Shown: positions 5,241 through 12,832, counted from the first letter of the stretch. The stretch: DNA of 35,205 nucleotides from Candidatus Nomurabacteria bacterium (GCA_943350065.1 CALQZZ010000001.1:1-35205); one strand, 5' to 3'. The notes: a model not told the origin generated them from the sequence alone. A program made the numbers and translations.

Positions 5241-6016
5241 TACTTTAAATCCAAGAAAATAGGGCAGTGGTCAGAACCCATATAGTCGCTAATCATACCA
5301 GTAGATTTTACTTTTGGAATTAATTTTTCATCAATAAAAAAATAATCTATACGCCAGCCGACGTTGCGAGTACGTGATGCAGTCTTCTGATCCCAGTATG
5401 TATACATGTCTTTTTTATTTGGATTCAAATGTCTATAGATATCTATAAATTTATTTTTTATAACTTTAGTAATCCACGCACGTTCGATAGGCAGGAAGCC
5501 AGTATTTTCTTCGTTAGCTTTTGGGCGAGCGAGGTCGACGGCTTCATGCGCAGTATTGATGTCTCCACAGAAAATAACGTTCTCACCATTCTTGCGAAGC
5601 TTTAAAATAAATTTCAAAAAAGCATCGTAAAATTCGAGTTTGTATTCGAGACGATGCGGACCCGAGCCACCGTTCGGATAGTAGCCACATATAATAGTGT
5701 AATCTTTAAACTTCGCACCCACTATTCTACCTTCATCATCAAACTTTTTTATGCCCATACCGTAAAAAATTTCTTTCGGTTTTAATTCACTCTTTATATA
5801 CACGCCGACACCACTATAACCCTTTCTTAATTTTGAATAAGAAAAATAACTTTCGTAACCTTTTATATTTCGCACATCATTAGGGAGCTGGTCTGGCTCG
5901 ACTTTTGTTTCCTGTAAACACAAAATATCAGGCTTATATTTTTTAAACAAGGGAGTAAAAAAGCCTTGCTTAGCTGTCGCTCGTAAACCATTTGTATTCC
6001 AAGAAATAATTTTCAT
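5240..6016 (-). CDS. xthA: Exodeoxyribonuclease III (class II AP endonuclease)
   Basis: The 258-residue protein has normal family length. Exonuclease III cuts the DNA backbone 5' of abasic sites and removes 3' blocks in base excision repair. Family residues are in place: Asn7 (ISWNTNGLRA), Glu36 (LCLQETK), Tyr113 (GYYPNG), Asp152 and Asn154 (CGDINTAHEAVDLARP), Arg222/Asp224 (WRIDYFF), and Asp249-His250 (GSDHCPI). No domain is missing. It is transcribed alone on the minus strand, convergent with the RNA-dense unit. The start codon is fixed by an extended -10 box 6 nt upstream. Confidence 0.95.
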   Translation of the reverse strand: MKIISWNTNGLRATAKQGFFTPLFKKYKPDILCLQETKVEPDQLPNDVRNIKGYESYFSYSKLRKGYSGVGVYIKSELKPKEIFYGMGIKKFDDEGRIVGAKFKDYTIICGYYPNGGSGPHRLEYKLEFYDAFLKFILKLRKNGENVIFCGDINTAHEAVDLARPKANEENTGFLPIERAWITKVIKNKFIDIYRHLNPNKKDMYTYWDQKTASRTRNVGWRIDYFFIDEKLIPKVKSTGMISDYMGSDHCPIFLDLK

Positions 6017-6031
6017 CTAAACATAATAACA
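6017..6031 (-). promoter_or_regulatory. Leaderless promoter of xthA
   Basis: On the minus strand TGT-TATTAT (plus 6031-6023) is followed by GTTTAG and the ATG, so the -10 box ends 6 nt before the start codon. Confidence 0.55.
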
Positions 6032-6040
6032 TAAATTTAC

Positions 6041-6110
6041 CCCACCCCAACGCTAAGCATTTACCCCTCCCCATTTTCTGCAAAAAAATGGGGAGGGGTT
6101 AGGGGAGGGG
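6041..6110. repeat. Palindromic GC-rich repeat element
   Basis: A 15-bp stem ACCCCTCCCCATTTT (6063-6077) and its complement (6085-6099) is followed by the tail TTAGGGGAGGGGTAA. The tail and right arm match the half element upstream of pnp (8821-8862). The composition and layout match the elements at 7100, 7547 and 34107. It separates xthA from the recombinase gene. Confidence 0.75.
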
Positions 6111-6115
6111 TAATC

Positions 6116-7063
6116 TTATTTTTTACTATGAAATTTCTTATGCACTTCGAGAAGTTGCTTGTCTGTCACGTGAGTATAGATTTGTGTCGTGGCGATATTG
6201 GAATGTCCTAGCATCATTTGTACAGAGCGGATGTCTGCACCATTTGAAAGTAAATCAGTCGCGAAACAGTGCCTCACTACGTGCGGAGTCACTTTTTTAG
6301 AAATCCCAGCCATCGTCGCATATTGTTTTACAATTCTTTCTATTGACCTTCTTGTTAATGCTTTTGTGTCGAACACATCATCACCATTTTTATTTTTCGT
6401 TTTTTGATTCACTTCTTTACCGACTTGGATAAAAAGAGCTTCACTCATATCTTTTCTTTTTGCTAAATACGCTTTCACTGCATTTCGTGCATCTTCGGAA
6501 ATAAATACGACGCGAACCTTACCACCTTTTCCACGAATAGAATATTCATCGAGACTCAAATCTAAATCACTAGTTAGGGAACAAAGTTCTGACACACGAA
6601 GACCTGTAGAAAAAAGTAATTCGAGAATTGCTTTATCGCGAAGAGATTTCAAATCATTATCTTTCGGTGCATTTAAAAGTCTAGAAAGTTCAGCAGGAGA
6701 AATGAGGTCGAGGGATCGCTCTTGGACTTTGGCGAGTTCTATCTTATCAGCATGTAGTGATGTAATGTCTCTCTTTGCTAAAAATTTTAAAAACACGCGA
6801 AGTGCTATCAAATAATAATTCTGAGTTTTTTTAGACAAAGTTTTTCCTGTGGCTCTGTTGTTACCTGTAGATTGTCTGTTCAACCAGAGACGAAATTCAC
6901 GAACAACTTGGTCAGTAATTTCTTTCGCATTTTGTATCTTTGTATATTCAAAAAAACGAGTGAGGTAGTGCCCATAATTTTCGACAGTTTTAATACTGGA
7001 ACCTTTTTCAATTTCCAAATATTCCAAAAACTGCCTTTTTAAATTTTCTATCTCGGATGCCAT
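6116..7063 (-). CDS. Tyrosine recombinase, XerC/XerD type
   Basis: The 315-residue protein has an N-terminal core-binding domain (SAM-like, residues 5-98) and a C-terminal catalytic domain. All six catalytic residues are visible: Arg156 (STGLRVSEL), Lys182 (GKGGKVR), His261 and Arg264 (HVVRHCFATDLL), His287 (LGHSNIATT) and Tyr296 (IYTHVT). A lysine-rich insertion at about 215-240 (KTKNKNGDD) separates catalytic segments and is longer than in E. coli XerC/D. The full set of residues and the chromosomal setting suggest the housekeeping recombinase that resolves chromosome dimers at dif, probably the only Xer protein here, but no dif site was found nearby. The start is set by a leaderless promoter. 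Confidence 0.9.
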   Translation of the reverse strand: MASEIENLKRQFLEYLEIEKGSSIKTVENYGHYLTRFFEYTKIQNAKEITDQVVREFRLWLNRQSTGNNRATGKTLSKKTQNYYLIALRVFLKFLAKRDITSLHADKIELAKVQERSLDLISPAELSRLLNAPKDNDLKSLRDKAILELLFSTGLRVSELCSLTSDLDLSLDEYSIRGKGGKVRVVFISEDARNAVKAYLAKRKDMSEALFIQVGKEVNQKTKNKNGDDVFDTKALTRRSIERIVKQYATMAGISKKVTPHVVRHCFATDLLSNGADIRSVQMMLGHSNIATTQIYTHVTDKQLLEVHKKFHSKK

Positions 7064-7078
7064 GCACTAATTTTAGCA
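7064..7078 (-). promoter_or_regulatory. Leaderless promoter of the Xer recombinase
   Basis: On the minus strand TGC-TAAAAT (-10 at plus 7075-7070) is followed by six bases (TAGTGC) and the ATG at 7063. Confidence 0.65.
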
Positions 7079-7099
7079 TAATATTGTGCGACATGGAGT

Positions 7100-7190
7100 T
7101 CCTCCTCCCCTTCGCTAAGGGGAGGAATGAGGAGGGGTGCTGAATTCTACACCCCCACCCAACCTCCCCCTTGGCAAAGGGGGAGGAGAA
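7100..7190. repeat. Bipartite palindromic repeat element
   Basis: The left hairpin is CCTCCCCTT/AAGGGGAGG (7104-7125) and the right hairpin is CCTCCCCCTT/AAAGGGGGAGG (7163-7185). They are joined by complementary inner arms GGGGTG (7134-7139) and CACCCC (7150-7155). The right half (7150-7190) matches a 41-nt segment inside ksgA (25664-25704) at 37 positions. Confidence 0.85.
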
Positions 7191-7197
7191 TACCATC

Positions 7198-7226
7198 TTG
7201 CAAAAGTTCTGAGCTTATGCTAGTAT
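7198..7226 (+). promoter_or_regulatory. Leaderless promoter of rpsO
   Basis: TTGCAA (7198-7203), a 17-bp spacer and TGC-TAGTAT (-10 at 7221-7226) are followed by 7 nt and the ATG at 7234. Confidence 0.7.
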
Positions 7227-7233
7227 ATAAAAC

Positions 7234-7497
7234 ATGTTAGCAACAAAGAAAAAACAAGCAGTTATAAAGAAACACCAAAAGCACGAGAAAGACACTGGTT
7301 CTTCTCAAGTGCAAGTGGCTATTTTATCTACACAAATAGACGAACTAGCAAAACACTTAAAGAAGCACAAGAAAGATAATCACTCTCGCCGTGGACTTAT
7401 CAAAATGGTAGCAGACCGCAGAACACATCTGAAATACTTAATGAGAAAAGACAAAGCTGCTTACGATGAGATAATGAAGAAAATGGAATTAGCATAA
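7234..7497 (+). CDS. rpsO: 30S ribosomal protein S15 (uS15)
   Basis: The 87-residue protein is close to the usual 88-89 residues. S15 binds the central domain of 16S rRNA early in 30S assembly and forms a bridge to the 50S subunit. Family motifs are clear: DTGSSQVQVAILSTQI in the second helix region, HKKDNHSRRGLIKMVADRRTHLKYL, and the final helix. The gene is monocistronic here, with its own promoter and terminator. In many bacteria rpsO directly precedes pnp; here a NYN-domain gene and a small unknown gene separate them. The transcript appears leaderless, so the leader-based autoregulation known in other bacteria is unlikely. Confidence 0.97.
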   Translation: MLATKKKQAVIKKHQKHEKDTGSSQVQVAILSTQIDELAKHLKKHKKDNHSRRGLIKMVADRRTHLKYLMRKDKAAYDEIMKKMELA

Positions 7498-7501
7498 AAA
7501 A

Positions 7502-7530
7502 CAAAAATCCTCTTTCAAGAGGATTTTTGT
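7502..7530 (+). terminator. Terminator of rpsO
   Basis: ACAAAAATCCTCTT pairs with AAGAGGATTTTTGT around a 2-nt centre, with the T-run in the 3' arm. The symmetrical A and T runs make it potentially bidirectional. Confidence 0.85.
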
Positions 7531-7546
7531 TTAGGGATTCCCCCCC

Positions 7547-7636
7547 CTCCTTAATAAGGAGAGGATTGAGGTGAGGTTCTTAATTCAATGCACCTCATCC
7601 CGACCTTCTCCTTGTAAAGGAGAAGGGGAATAAAAT
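7547..7636. repeat. Bipartite palindromic repeat, near-identical to 34107-34196
   Basis: This 90-bp unit has a left hairpin (CTCC-TTAATA-GGAG), inner arms GAGGTG and CACCTC, and a right hairpin (CCTTCTCCTT-GTA-AAGGAGAAGG). It differs at only 3 positions from 34107-34196. It lies between rpsO and the NYN gene and ends just before the NYN promoter. Confidence 0.9.
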
Positions 7637-7647
7637 TAAAAAAGTAG

Positions 7648-7660
7648 TATAATAAATAAT
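7648..7660 (+). promoter_or_regulatory. Leaderless promoter of the NYN-domain gene
   Basis: The consensus TATAAT (7648-7653) stands 7 nt before the ATG at 7661. Confidence 0.6.
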
Positions 7661-8176
7661 ATGAGTATAATAAAACATAAAGAACAACGCGTCGCAGTTT
7701 TCATAGATACACAAAATGTCTATCATAGTGCACGCAACCTATATCACGCTCGCGTGAACTTCGGAAATATTTTGAAGGACGTAGTCGCAGGACGCAAACT
7801 CGTGCGTGCTGTAGCATACGTCATCACGACTGAAGCAGGGGACGAAAATAAATTTTTCGAAGCATTAAATAAAATCGGAATCGAAACTAAAACAAAAGAT
7901 TTACAAATCTTTGCTGGAGGTGCGAAGAAAGCTGACTGGGATGTCGGCCTTGCTATGGATGTGATCAAAATGGCACCAAAACTCGATGCTGTCGTCATCG
8001 TCTCTGGTGATGGAGATTTTATTCCACTCGTAGAATATTTACAAACTATCGGTGTGCAAGTCGAAGTCGCTTCATTCGGCAAATCAACTTCTGGAAAACT
8101 CCGCGAAGCTGTCGACGAATTTTTCGACCTATCCGAAAATCCTAGAAAGTATTTGATTGGAGGAAATAATAAATAA
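7661..8176 (+). CDS. NYN-domain (LabA/DUF88-like) predicted ribonuclease
   Basis: A 171-residue protein made of one NYN domain, a PIN-like fold with a metal-binding acidic site. The acidic motifs are intact: Asp16 and Asn19 (VFIDTQNVY), Asp92/Asp94/Asp100 (ADWDVGLAMD), and Asp117/Asp119 (VSGDGDFIPL). Family members are thought to cut RNA; the substrate cannot be read here. It lacks the C-terminal OST-HTH domain of some LabA proteins and ends soon after the last helix (KYLIGGNNK). It has its own promoter and terminator and lies between the two RNA-related genes rpsO and pnp, which fits a role in RNA turnover. Confidence 0.88.
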   Translation: MSIIKHKEQRVAVFIDTQNVYHSARNLYHARVNFGNILKDVVAGRKLVRAVAYVITTEAGDENKFFEALNKIGIETKTKDLQIFAGGAKKADWDVGLAMDVIKMAPKLDAVVIVSGDGDFIPLVEYLQTIGVQVEVASFGKSTSGKLREAVDEFFDLSENPRKYLIGGNNK

Positions 8177-8185
8177 AAAAGAAAC

Positions 8186-8215
8186 AAAAAATCCTGACTA
8201 GCCTCAGGATTTTTT
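8186..8215 (+). terminator. Terminator of the NYN-domain gene
   Basis: AAAAAATCCTGA pairs with TCAGGATTTTTT around a CTAGCC loop. Confidence 0.85.
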
Positions 8216-8217
8216 GT

Positions 8218-8246
8218 TTGACAAAATGTGTTTAAATTGTTAATCT
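8218..8246 (+). promoter_or_regulatory. Promoter of the 8305 gene
   Basis: Consensus TTGACA (8218-8223), a 17-bp spacer and TGT-TAATCT (-10 at 8241-8246). Transcription should start near 8253, leaving a leader of about 50 nt. This is one of the few genes here that is not leaderless. Confidence 0.6.
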
Positions 8247-8304
8247 AAATTCAGAAATTTGAAATAATGTTTAACAAATAAACCCGTTAAGAGCGGAGAA
8301 AAAA

Positions 8305-8601
8305 ATGAGAACAAGAGTTATTGCAGTAGATTTTAAAAAATTAGATGAAGAAAAACATGCCTTCGAAAAAACTTTTGAAGATGCTATGCCCAATGTTGAT
8401 GTTTTTACTAAAACGGGCGATAAAATTATTGCTCTTAAAATTTTAGAAACAGATTATGGAATAGCATCTGTTTCAGTAGATTTTGAAAATAGTATTACAA
8501 CATACAACTGTATTATTGAAATAGATGATTCAAAACGTAAATCATTTTTAGAAAAAGGTTGGTCCGAACATATTTGGAAACCAGCAAAAATCGTTTTATA
8601 A
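8305..8601 (+). CDS. Small soluble protein, unknown
   Basis: The 98-residue protein has alternating strands and helices, is rich in Asp, Glu and Lys, and has no signal peptide or membrane segment. No family is recognised. It is unusual in this window for having a real Shine-Dalgarno sequence: GGAG (8295-8298) stands 6 nt before the ATG, within a 5' leader of about 50 nt. A strong terminator follows, so it is monocistronic. The conventional leader sets it apart from its leaderless neighbours. Confidence 0.65.
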   Translation: MRTRVIAVDFKKLDEEKHAFEKTFEDAMPNVDVFTKTGDKIIALKILETDYGIASVSVDFENSITTYNCIIEIDDSKRKSFLEKGWSEHIWKPAKIVL

Positions 8602-8615
8602 ATATAATTAACATT

Positions 8616-8645
8616 AACAATACAGCTCAGCTGTATTGTTTTTTT
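8616..8645 (+). terminator. Terminator of the 8305 gene
   Basis: AACAATACAGCT (8616-8627) and AGCTGTATTGTT (8629-8640) form a perfect 12-bp inverted repeat, followed by a T-run. Confidence 0.85.
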
Positions 8646-8656
8646 ATTTCCAAATT

Positions 8657-8688
8657 TTTACTTTTTAACCCCAAAATGCTAGTATAAT
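8657..8688 (+). promoter_or_regulatory. Promoter of pnp
   Basis: TTTACT (8657-8662), a 17-bp spacer and TGC-TAGTAT (-10 at 8680-8685; an overlapping TATAAT lies at 8683-8688). The start should be near 8692, well upstream of the coding sequence. Confidence 0.65.
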
Positions 8689-8691
8689 CAG

Positions 8692-8869
8692 TATATTTAA
8701 CAGTTAATCAGTTTGTCTTCAGACACACAGTAGTGTACATCAAGAATGTGGAACATCTTGTTATCACGTTTCACAGATGGAACAATACTCTAGTTTGGAG
8801 ATAAACTAAACTTTTTCTTTCCCTCTCTAAATCTACATTTGGGGAGGGTCAGGGAGGGGTAAATAAAAT
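8692..8869 (+). promoter_or_regulatory. Long structured 5' leader of pnp
   Basis: The leader is about 178 nt long while most genes here have none. It contains a hairpin built on CAAGA/TCTTG with TGT/ACA inside (8732-8761 region), a repeated TGGAACA, an AGTTT/AAACT stem, and then half of a palindromic repeat that supplies GGGAGGGG as ribosome binding site. In E. coli, PNPase and RNase III autoregulate pnp through its leader; a similar loop here is plausible but unproven. Confidence 0.5.
8821..8862. repeat. Half palindromic repeat within the pnp leader
   Basis: The segment ending ATTTGGGGAGGGTCAGGG plus AGGGGTAA matches the right part of the element at 6041-6110. Its final GGGAGGGG (8852-8859) is the only Shine-Dalgarno-like sequence before the pnp ATG at 8870. 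Confidence 0.6.
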
Positions 8870-11023
8870 ATGCAAAAAAAAGAGTATGAAGTAGAAATCG
8901 GTGGAAAAATTATGACCGCTATTTTTTCAGATCTAGCTGACCAAGCACATGGTTCAGTGATGTTGAAATACGGCGAGACTATAGTATTAGCGACAGCTTG
9001 TATGAGTAAAGACAAGCAAGCAGGTTTAGGATTTTTTAATCTCACAGTTGATTACGCAGAAAAATTTTATGCAACTGGAAAAATTCTCGGTTCACAATAT
9101 GTCCGCCGTGAAGGTAAACCATCAAACGAAGCGATCCTCGCATCTCGTGTGATCGACAGAACCATCCGTCCACTCTTCGACCAAAATCTTCGCCACGCAG
9201 TGCAAGTGATAGTGACTGTTATTGCTTGTGATGATAATGATCCAGCGATGCTCGCAGTGAATGCTGCATCACTCGCACTCGTCGTTTCAAATATTCCATG
9301 GAAGGGACCGATTGGTTGTGTGAGAATTGGAAAGTATGATGATGATAATTTAGTAGTGAATGCTTCAACTACAAAAAGACAAGAAGAGTATCCATACAAA
9401 TTTGACCTTACTGTTTGTGGAAGAGAGGGAACAATAAATATGATCGAAGCTGCCGCAAGACAAGCAAAAGAAGAAGAGCTAACAATCGCATTAGAAACAG
9501 CAAGTAAAGAAATCACAAAATTAGAAGATTTCCAAAAGAAGATCCAAGCAGAAATTGGAAAAACAAAAAGAGAAATAATTCACGACAAAATCAGTGAAGA
9601 ATCTGTCACATTGTTTAAAGAAAATATTTTACCAAAAATGGAAGCTGCTATTTTCGCAGGAGCAGGAAAAGCAAAGATTGATGAATTGCATTCTATTTGG
9701 AACGAACTCGTAAAAGAAAAATATCGCCAAGAAATAAAACAGGGTGATAGAAAAGATTTCCAACTCGAAGATGATATTTTCGACGAAACAGAAAACGATA
9801 TGCTCCACGAAAAAGCTATCAAAGAAAATCGTCGTGCTGATGGTCGCGCGATGGATGAAGTTAGACAACTCTATGCACAAGCCGGAGGTCTTTCAAAAAT
9901 TCTACATGGCTCAGGAATTTTTTATCGTGGAGGAACACATGTACTCTCTGCACTCACACTCGGTGGTCCAGATGACAAACAAGAAGTAAACGGAATGGAT
10001 TTACAAACTTCACGCAGATTTATGCATCACTATAATTTTCCTCCATTCTCTGCAGGAGAACCAGGAAGAAGTGGTTTCACAAATCGTCGTGAAGTCGGAC
10101 ACGGAGCACTCGCTGAAAAAGCATTGCTCATGGTTCTACCAGAAAAAGAAATTTTTCCTTACACTATTCGTATCGTTTCTGAATCAACTGCATCAAACGG
10201 TTCAACTTCACAAGCAAGTATTTGTGCATCGACTCTCGCACTGATGGATGCTGGTGTTCCAATCAAAGCCCCTGTCGCAGGAATCGCGATGGGACTAATG
10301 TATGAAAATGATAATGCATATAAAATTTTGACAGACATCCAAGGTCCAGAAGATCATCACGGTGATATGGATTTCAAAGTCGCAGGAACACGTGAAGGAA
10401 TCACAGCAATCCAACTCGATGTAAAAGTTGATGGTGTGCCAATAAAGATTTTAAGTGAAGCAATGGCGCAAAGTAAAAAAGCTCGCCTCACAATCCTCGA
10501 TACTATTGAAAAAGAAATCTCAAAGCCTCGTGATCATATTTCTCCAAATGCTCCAGAAATTTTGATAATTAAAATCAGACCAGATCAAATCGGTGGAGTC
10601 ATCGGTTCTGGTGGAAAAATAATTAAAGATATTAAAGAGAGAAGTGGTGCCGAAGTCACTATCGAAGACGATGGAACAGTATACTTCACAGGCCGTGACG
10701 GCTCTGCAGGTAAAGCAAAACAAATCGTTGAAGAAATGACACATCAATACGCTGTCGGAGATATGATAAATGGGGAAGTAGTAAAGATTGCAGACTTTGG
10801 TGCATTCGTCAGACTAAATGATTTTACAGATGGAATGGTTCACATTTCTGAAATCGCACCTTTCCGTGTTAACGCTGTAGCTGAATTGATTAAAGAAGGA
10901 ATGATCGTACCAGTAAAAGTTATCGGTATCGATGCACAAAGAGGGAAAATCAGTCTATCTATCAAAGAAGCAAATCCTACTTTCTTCCAACCAAAACTAC
11001 CACCGCAAACACCTCAAGCATAA
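8870..11023 (+). CDS. pnp: Polyribonucleotide nucleotidyltransferase (PNPase)
   Basis: The 717-residue protein has family-normal length. PNPase is a trimeric phosphorolytic 3'-5' exoribonuclease and a main RNA decay enzyme. Domain order is intact: first RNase PH domain (about 10-215; RREGKPSNEAILASRVIDRT), helical linker, second RNase PH domain (about 320-550; NRREVGHGALAEKALL and the catalytic acidic region GDMDFKVAGTREG near 498), KH domain (about 567-625; IGGVIGSGGKIIKDI) and S1 domain (about 627-700; GDMINGEVVKIADFGAFV). It is preceded by a long structured leader and closed by a terminator, so it forms a single-gene unit. The start is backed by the GGGAGGGG ribosome site. Confidence 0.97.
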   Translation: MQKKEYEVEIGGKIMTAIFSDLADQAHGSVMLKYGETIVLATACMSKDKQAGLGFFNLTVDYAEKFYATGKILGSQYVRREGKPSNEAILASRVIDRTIRPLFDQNLRHAVQVIVTVIACDDNDPAMLAVNAASLALVVSNIPWKGPIGCVRIGKYDDDNLVVNASTTKRQEEYPYKFDLTVCGREGTINMIEAAARQAKEEELTIALETASKEITKLEDFQKKIQAEIGKTKREIIHDKISEESVTLFKENILPKMEAAIFAGAGKAKIDELHSIWNELVKEKYRQEIKQGDRKDFQLEDDIFDETENDMLHEKAIKENRRADGRAMDEVRQLYAQAGGLSKILHGSGIFYRGGTHVLSALTLGGPDDKQEVNGMDLQTSRRFMHHYNFPPFSAGEPGRSGFTNRREVGHGALAEKALLMVLPEKEIFPYTIRIVSESTASNGSTSQASICASTLALMDAGVPIKAPVAGIAMGLMYENDNAYKILTDIQGPEDHHGDMDFKVAGTREGITAIQLDVKVDGVPIKILSEAMAQSKKARLTILDTIEKEISKPRDHISPNAPEILIIKIRPDQIGGVIGSGGKIIKDIKERSGAEVTIEDDGTVYFTGRDGSAGKAKQIVEEMTHQYAVGDMINGEVVKIADFGAFVRLNDFTDGMVHISEIAPFRVNAVAELIKEGMIVPVKVIGIDAQRGKISLSIKEANPTFFQPKLPPQTPQA

Positions 11024-11030
11024 TAAAATA

Positions 11031-11060
11031 AAAAATCCTCACCTAGTGTGAGGATTTTTT
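11031..11060 (+). terminator. Terminator of pnp
   Basis: AAAAATCCTCAC pairs with GTGAGGATTTTTT around a CTAGT loop. Confidence 0.88.
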
Positions 11061-11065
11061 ATTTT

Positions 11066-11082
11066 TGCTATACTTATCAGAT
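11066..11082 (+). promoter_or_regulatory. Near-leaderless promoter of the 11083 gene
   Basis: TGC-TATACT (-10 at 11069-11074) stands 8 nt before the ATG at 11083. This argues against an in-frame TTG at 11065, which lies upstream of the predicted transcript start. Confidence 0.6.
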
Positions 11083-11976
11083 ATGGAAGGGAATGAATTA
11101 AATACTCCAAAACCAATTGAAATAAAAGAAGAACCAATCCTCACAAAAAAAGGAATGGTGCAGACATATGCCGAAGATATGGCAAAAGCTGCAGAAAGTA
11201 TTCAAGGAATAGAACTAAAGAAACTCATCGAGCGTGATGAGCAATTTGGTGAGCAAAAAGAAAACTTTTCTCCTGAATCAAAGAAGAATAAGATTTTGAT
11301 GATTATTTCTACTGTCTTAATGATTGCTACTGTGGCACTGGTTTTTTTAGTATATAAAAATACTAATAAAATAGTTAGCGTACCAATAACACAACAAAAC
11401 AAATCTATAATCTTTACAGACAAGACTCAATTTTTACCAATTGATACACTTTCCAAAGACCAAATAATTCAAACCATAAAAAATGAAGTTCTAAACACTG
11501 ATGTAAAAAACAACGGAGTAGAAGCTATCTATTTAACAGAAAATAATAAAGTTATTGGTTTTAATAGATTTGTTAGTCTATTACAAATGAATGTACCGTC
11601 AGAAATTTCAAGTTATACGGATGACAATTTTCTGATTGGTGCATACAGTGGAACAACAAAATCATTTTTTATTTTATTAAAAGTTAATTCTTTCACTGAT
11701 ATTTTCCCTGGTTTTAAAATCTGGGAAAATCAAATATTTAACGATTTGCATAGCCTTTTTGGTATTGAAATAAATCCTGACACAAAAGACTTATTGACTA
11801 CAAGTTTCACTGATAATATTGTAAACAATAAAAATGCTCGAACACTAACAGATAAAAATGGAAAAACAATTTTAGAATATGTTTATGTAACTGAAACCTC
11901 TGTCGTTATCATAGGAAATGATGAGACGGCTATTGAAATAATGCTTAGATTGTCTACTGGACAAGTAGGAAAGTAG
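11083..11976 (+). CDS. Single-pass membrane protein, unknown
   Basis: A 297-residue protein with an acidic N-terminal region of about 65 residues, one membrane segment at about 67-88 (ILMIISTVLMIATVALVFLV), and a large outer domain of about 205 residues with alternating strands and helices. Topology is probably N-terminus inside and C-terminus outside. No catalytic motif or named family is recognised; the outer domain ends with a strand-rich region followed by a helix (DETAIEIMLRLSTG). The start chosen is the ATG 8 nt after the -10 box. It stands alone between the pnp terminator and a 12000-12024 palindrome, with no obvious partner. Confidence 0.7.
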   Translation: MEGNELNTPKPIEIKEEPILTKKGMVQTYAEDMAKAAESIQGIELKKLIERDEQFGEQKENFSPESKKNKILMIISTVLMIATVALVFLVYKNTNKIVSVPITQQNKSIIFTDKTQFLPIDTLSKDQIIQTIKNEVLNTDVKNNGVEAIYLTENNKVIGFNRFVSLLQMNVPSEISSYTDDNFLIGAYSGTTKSFFILLKVNSFTDIFPGFKIWENQIFNDLHSLFGIEINPDTKDLLTTSFTDNIVNNKNARTLTDKNGKTILEYVYVTETSVVIIGNDETAIEIMLRLSTGQVGK

Positions 11977-11999
11977 AATGCTATTATTTAGGTACTTGT

Positions 12000-12024
12000 C
12001 CCGTAGTAAATTTTTGATTACGGG
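12000..12024. promoter_or_regulatory. Inverted repeat between the 11083 and 12066 genes
   Basis: CCCGTA (12000-12005) and TACGGG (12019-12024) face each other across a 13-nt spacer and are followed by TATATAAG, a possible -10 region for the zinc-finger gene. There is no T-run, so an operator or mRNA hairpin is more likely than a terminator. Confidence 0.35.
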
Positions 12025-12065
12025 TATATAAGAAGATTATTAATTAATAAAATTTTACTACTGGG

Positions 12066-12425
12066 ATGCCATTAAACAAACAAAAAATTAAAGAAGATTT
12101 AGAAAAAGAAAGAGATGTCTTAGTAGGCCAAATGGGTGACATGGGAAAAATGAATCCCGAGACAGGTGAATGGGAAGCTCAACCAGAAGCACAAGACTTT
12201 CCTGAAGCAGATTCCAATGATCAAGCCGACCGTTTCGAAGAATATGAAAGTCGTAGTTCAATGATAAAAGATCTAGGAAATCGATTAAAAAATATTTTAT
12301 TTTCAATTAAAAATATCAACAAAGTTTCATTTGGAAAATGTACTGTTTGCGGAAAAGAAATAGAATTAGCTAGAATGAAAGCCAATCCCGCCGCCACAAC
12401 TTGTAAAAAACATTTAGAGAATTAA
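12066..12425 (+). CDS. DksA/TraR-like zinc-finger protein
   Basis: A 119-residue protein with an N-terminal coiled-coil helix pair and a C-terminal zinc finger, as in the DksA/TraR family, whose members bind RNA polymerase through the secondary channel. The finger reads Cys92-x2-Cys95 (CTVCGKEIE), then Cys113-x2-His116 (TTCKKH), so the fourth ligand is His rather than the usual Cys. The coiled coil carries an acidic patch (PEADSNDQADRFEEYESR), as seen in relatives with a shortened tip. Most family members are near 120-150 residues, so length fits. No Shine-Dalgarno sequence or clear -10 box is visible. A regulatory role is inferred from the family. Confidence 0.8.
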   Translation: MPLNKQKIKEDLEKERDVLVGQMGDMGKMNPETGEWEAQPEAQDFPEADSNDQADRFEEYESRSSMIKDLGNRLKNILFSIKNINKVSFGKCTVCGKEIELARMKANPAATTCKKHLEN

Positions 12426-12449
12426 GAAATATTAAAAGATAAAATAGAA

Positions 12450-12484
12450 AAGAAAAAAGAGCGACCTTCGGTCGCTCTTTTGAT
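12450..12484. terminator. Bidirectional terminator between convergent genes
   Basis: GAGCGACC (12459-12466) and GGTCGCTC (12470-12477) flank TTC, with A-runs before and T-runs after. It serves the zinc-finger gene on the plus strand and the small membrane protein on the minus strand. Confidence 0.88.
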
Positions 12485-12772
12485 TTAATACCAATATTCT
12501 ATATTGCACGTAGCTGTTCCCGAAGAATGTTCTACAAAAGAAACAATTCTAATATAGCTATATTGTCTTTTTTCTTGTTTTTTTTTCTTGAGCACTTCTT
12601 TTTCTGTCATATAACGTACTATGAACATATCTTTTGTTCCTGTACCTGGTTTGTATTTATAGAAAAAATATAGCTCCCGTAAAGCCATAAAAATTACAAT
12701 CAATATTCCTATTGACATTATTATTGTTCCAACTTCAGTAAATAGAACAATTTTATTTTCTAATGCATTCAT
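12485..12772 (-). CDS. Small single-pass membrane protein, unknown
   Basis: The 95-residue protein has one membrane segment at about residues 13-35 (GTIIMSIGILIVIFMALREL), a basic middle (KKKKQEKRQ) and a short strand-rich tail ending NIEYWY. The positive residues after the membrane segment suggest an N-out, C-in topology. No family is recognised. Its promoter overlaps and diverges from that of the second TrmB gene, so it may be a direct target of that regulator. A bidirectional terminator ends it. Orientation and promoter support the frame. Confidence 0.6.
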   Translation of the reverse strand: MNALENKIVLFTEVGTIIMSIGILIVIFMALRELYFFYKYKPGTGTKDMFIVRYMTEKEVLKKKKQEKRQYSYIRIVSFVEHSSGTATCNIEYWY

Positions 12773-12803
12773 TTTTATTTAATTTTTAAAGTTCAAGCCA
12801 AAA

Positions 12804-12832
12804 TTGACTCTGGGTATATTATATGCTATAAA
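12804..12832 (+). promoter_or_regulatory. Upstream promoter of the second TrmB gene
   Basis: TTGACT (12804-12809), a 17-bp spacer and TGC-TATAAA (-10 at 12827-12832). It overlaps the opposing promoter at 12818-12846. Confidence 0.55.

Noticed and set aside
6041..7636. Clustered palindromes as a CRISPR array
   Set aside because: Units are irregularly spaced, are palindromes themselves, lie between unrelated genes, and no cas gene is present.
11065..11082. TTG start six codons upstream of the chosen start of the membrane protein
   Set aside because: It overlaps the -10 box, so it would not be in the transcript.
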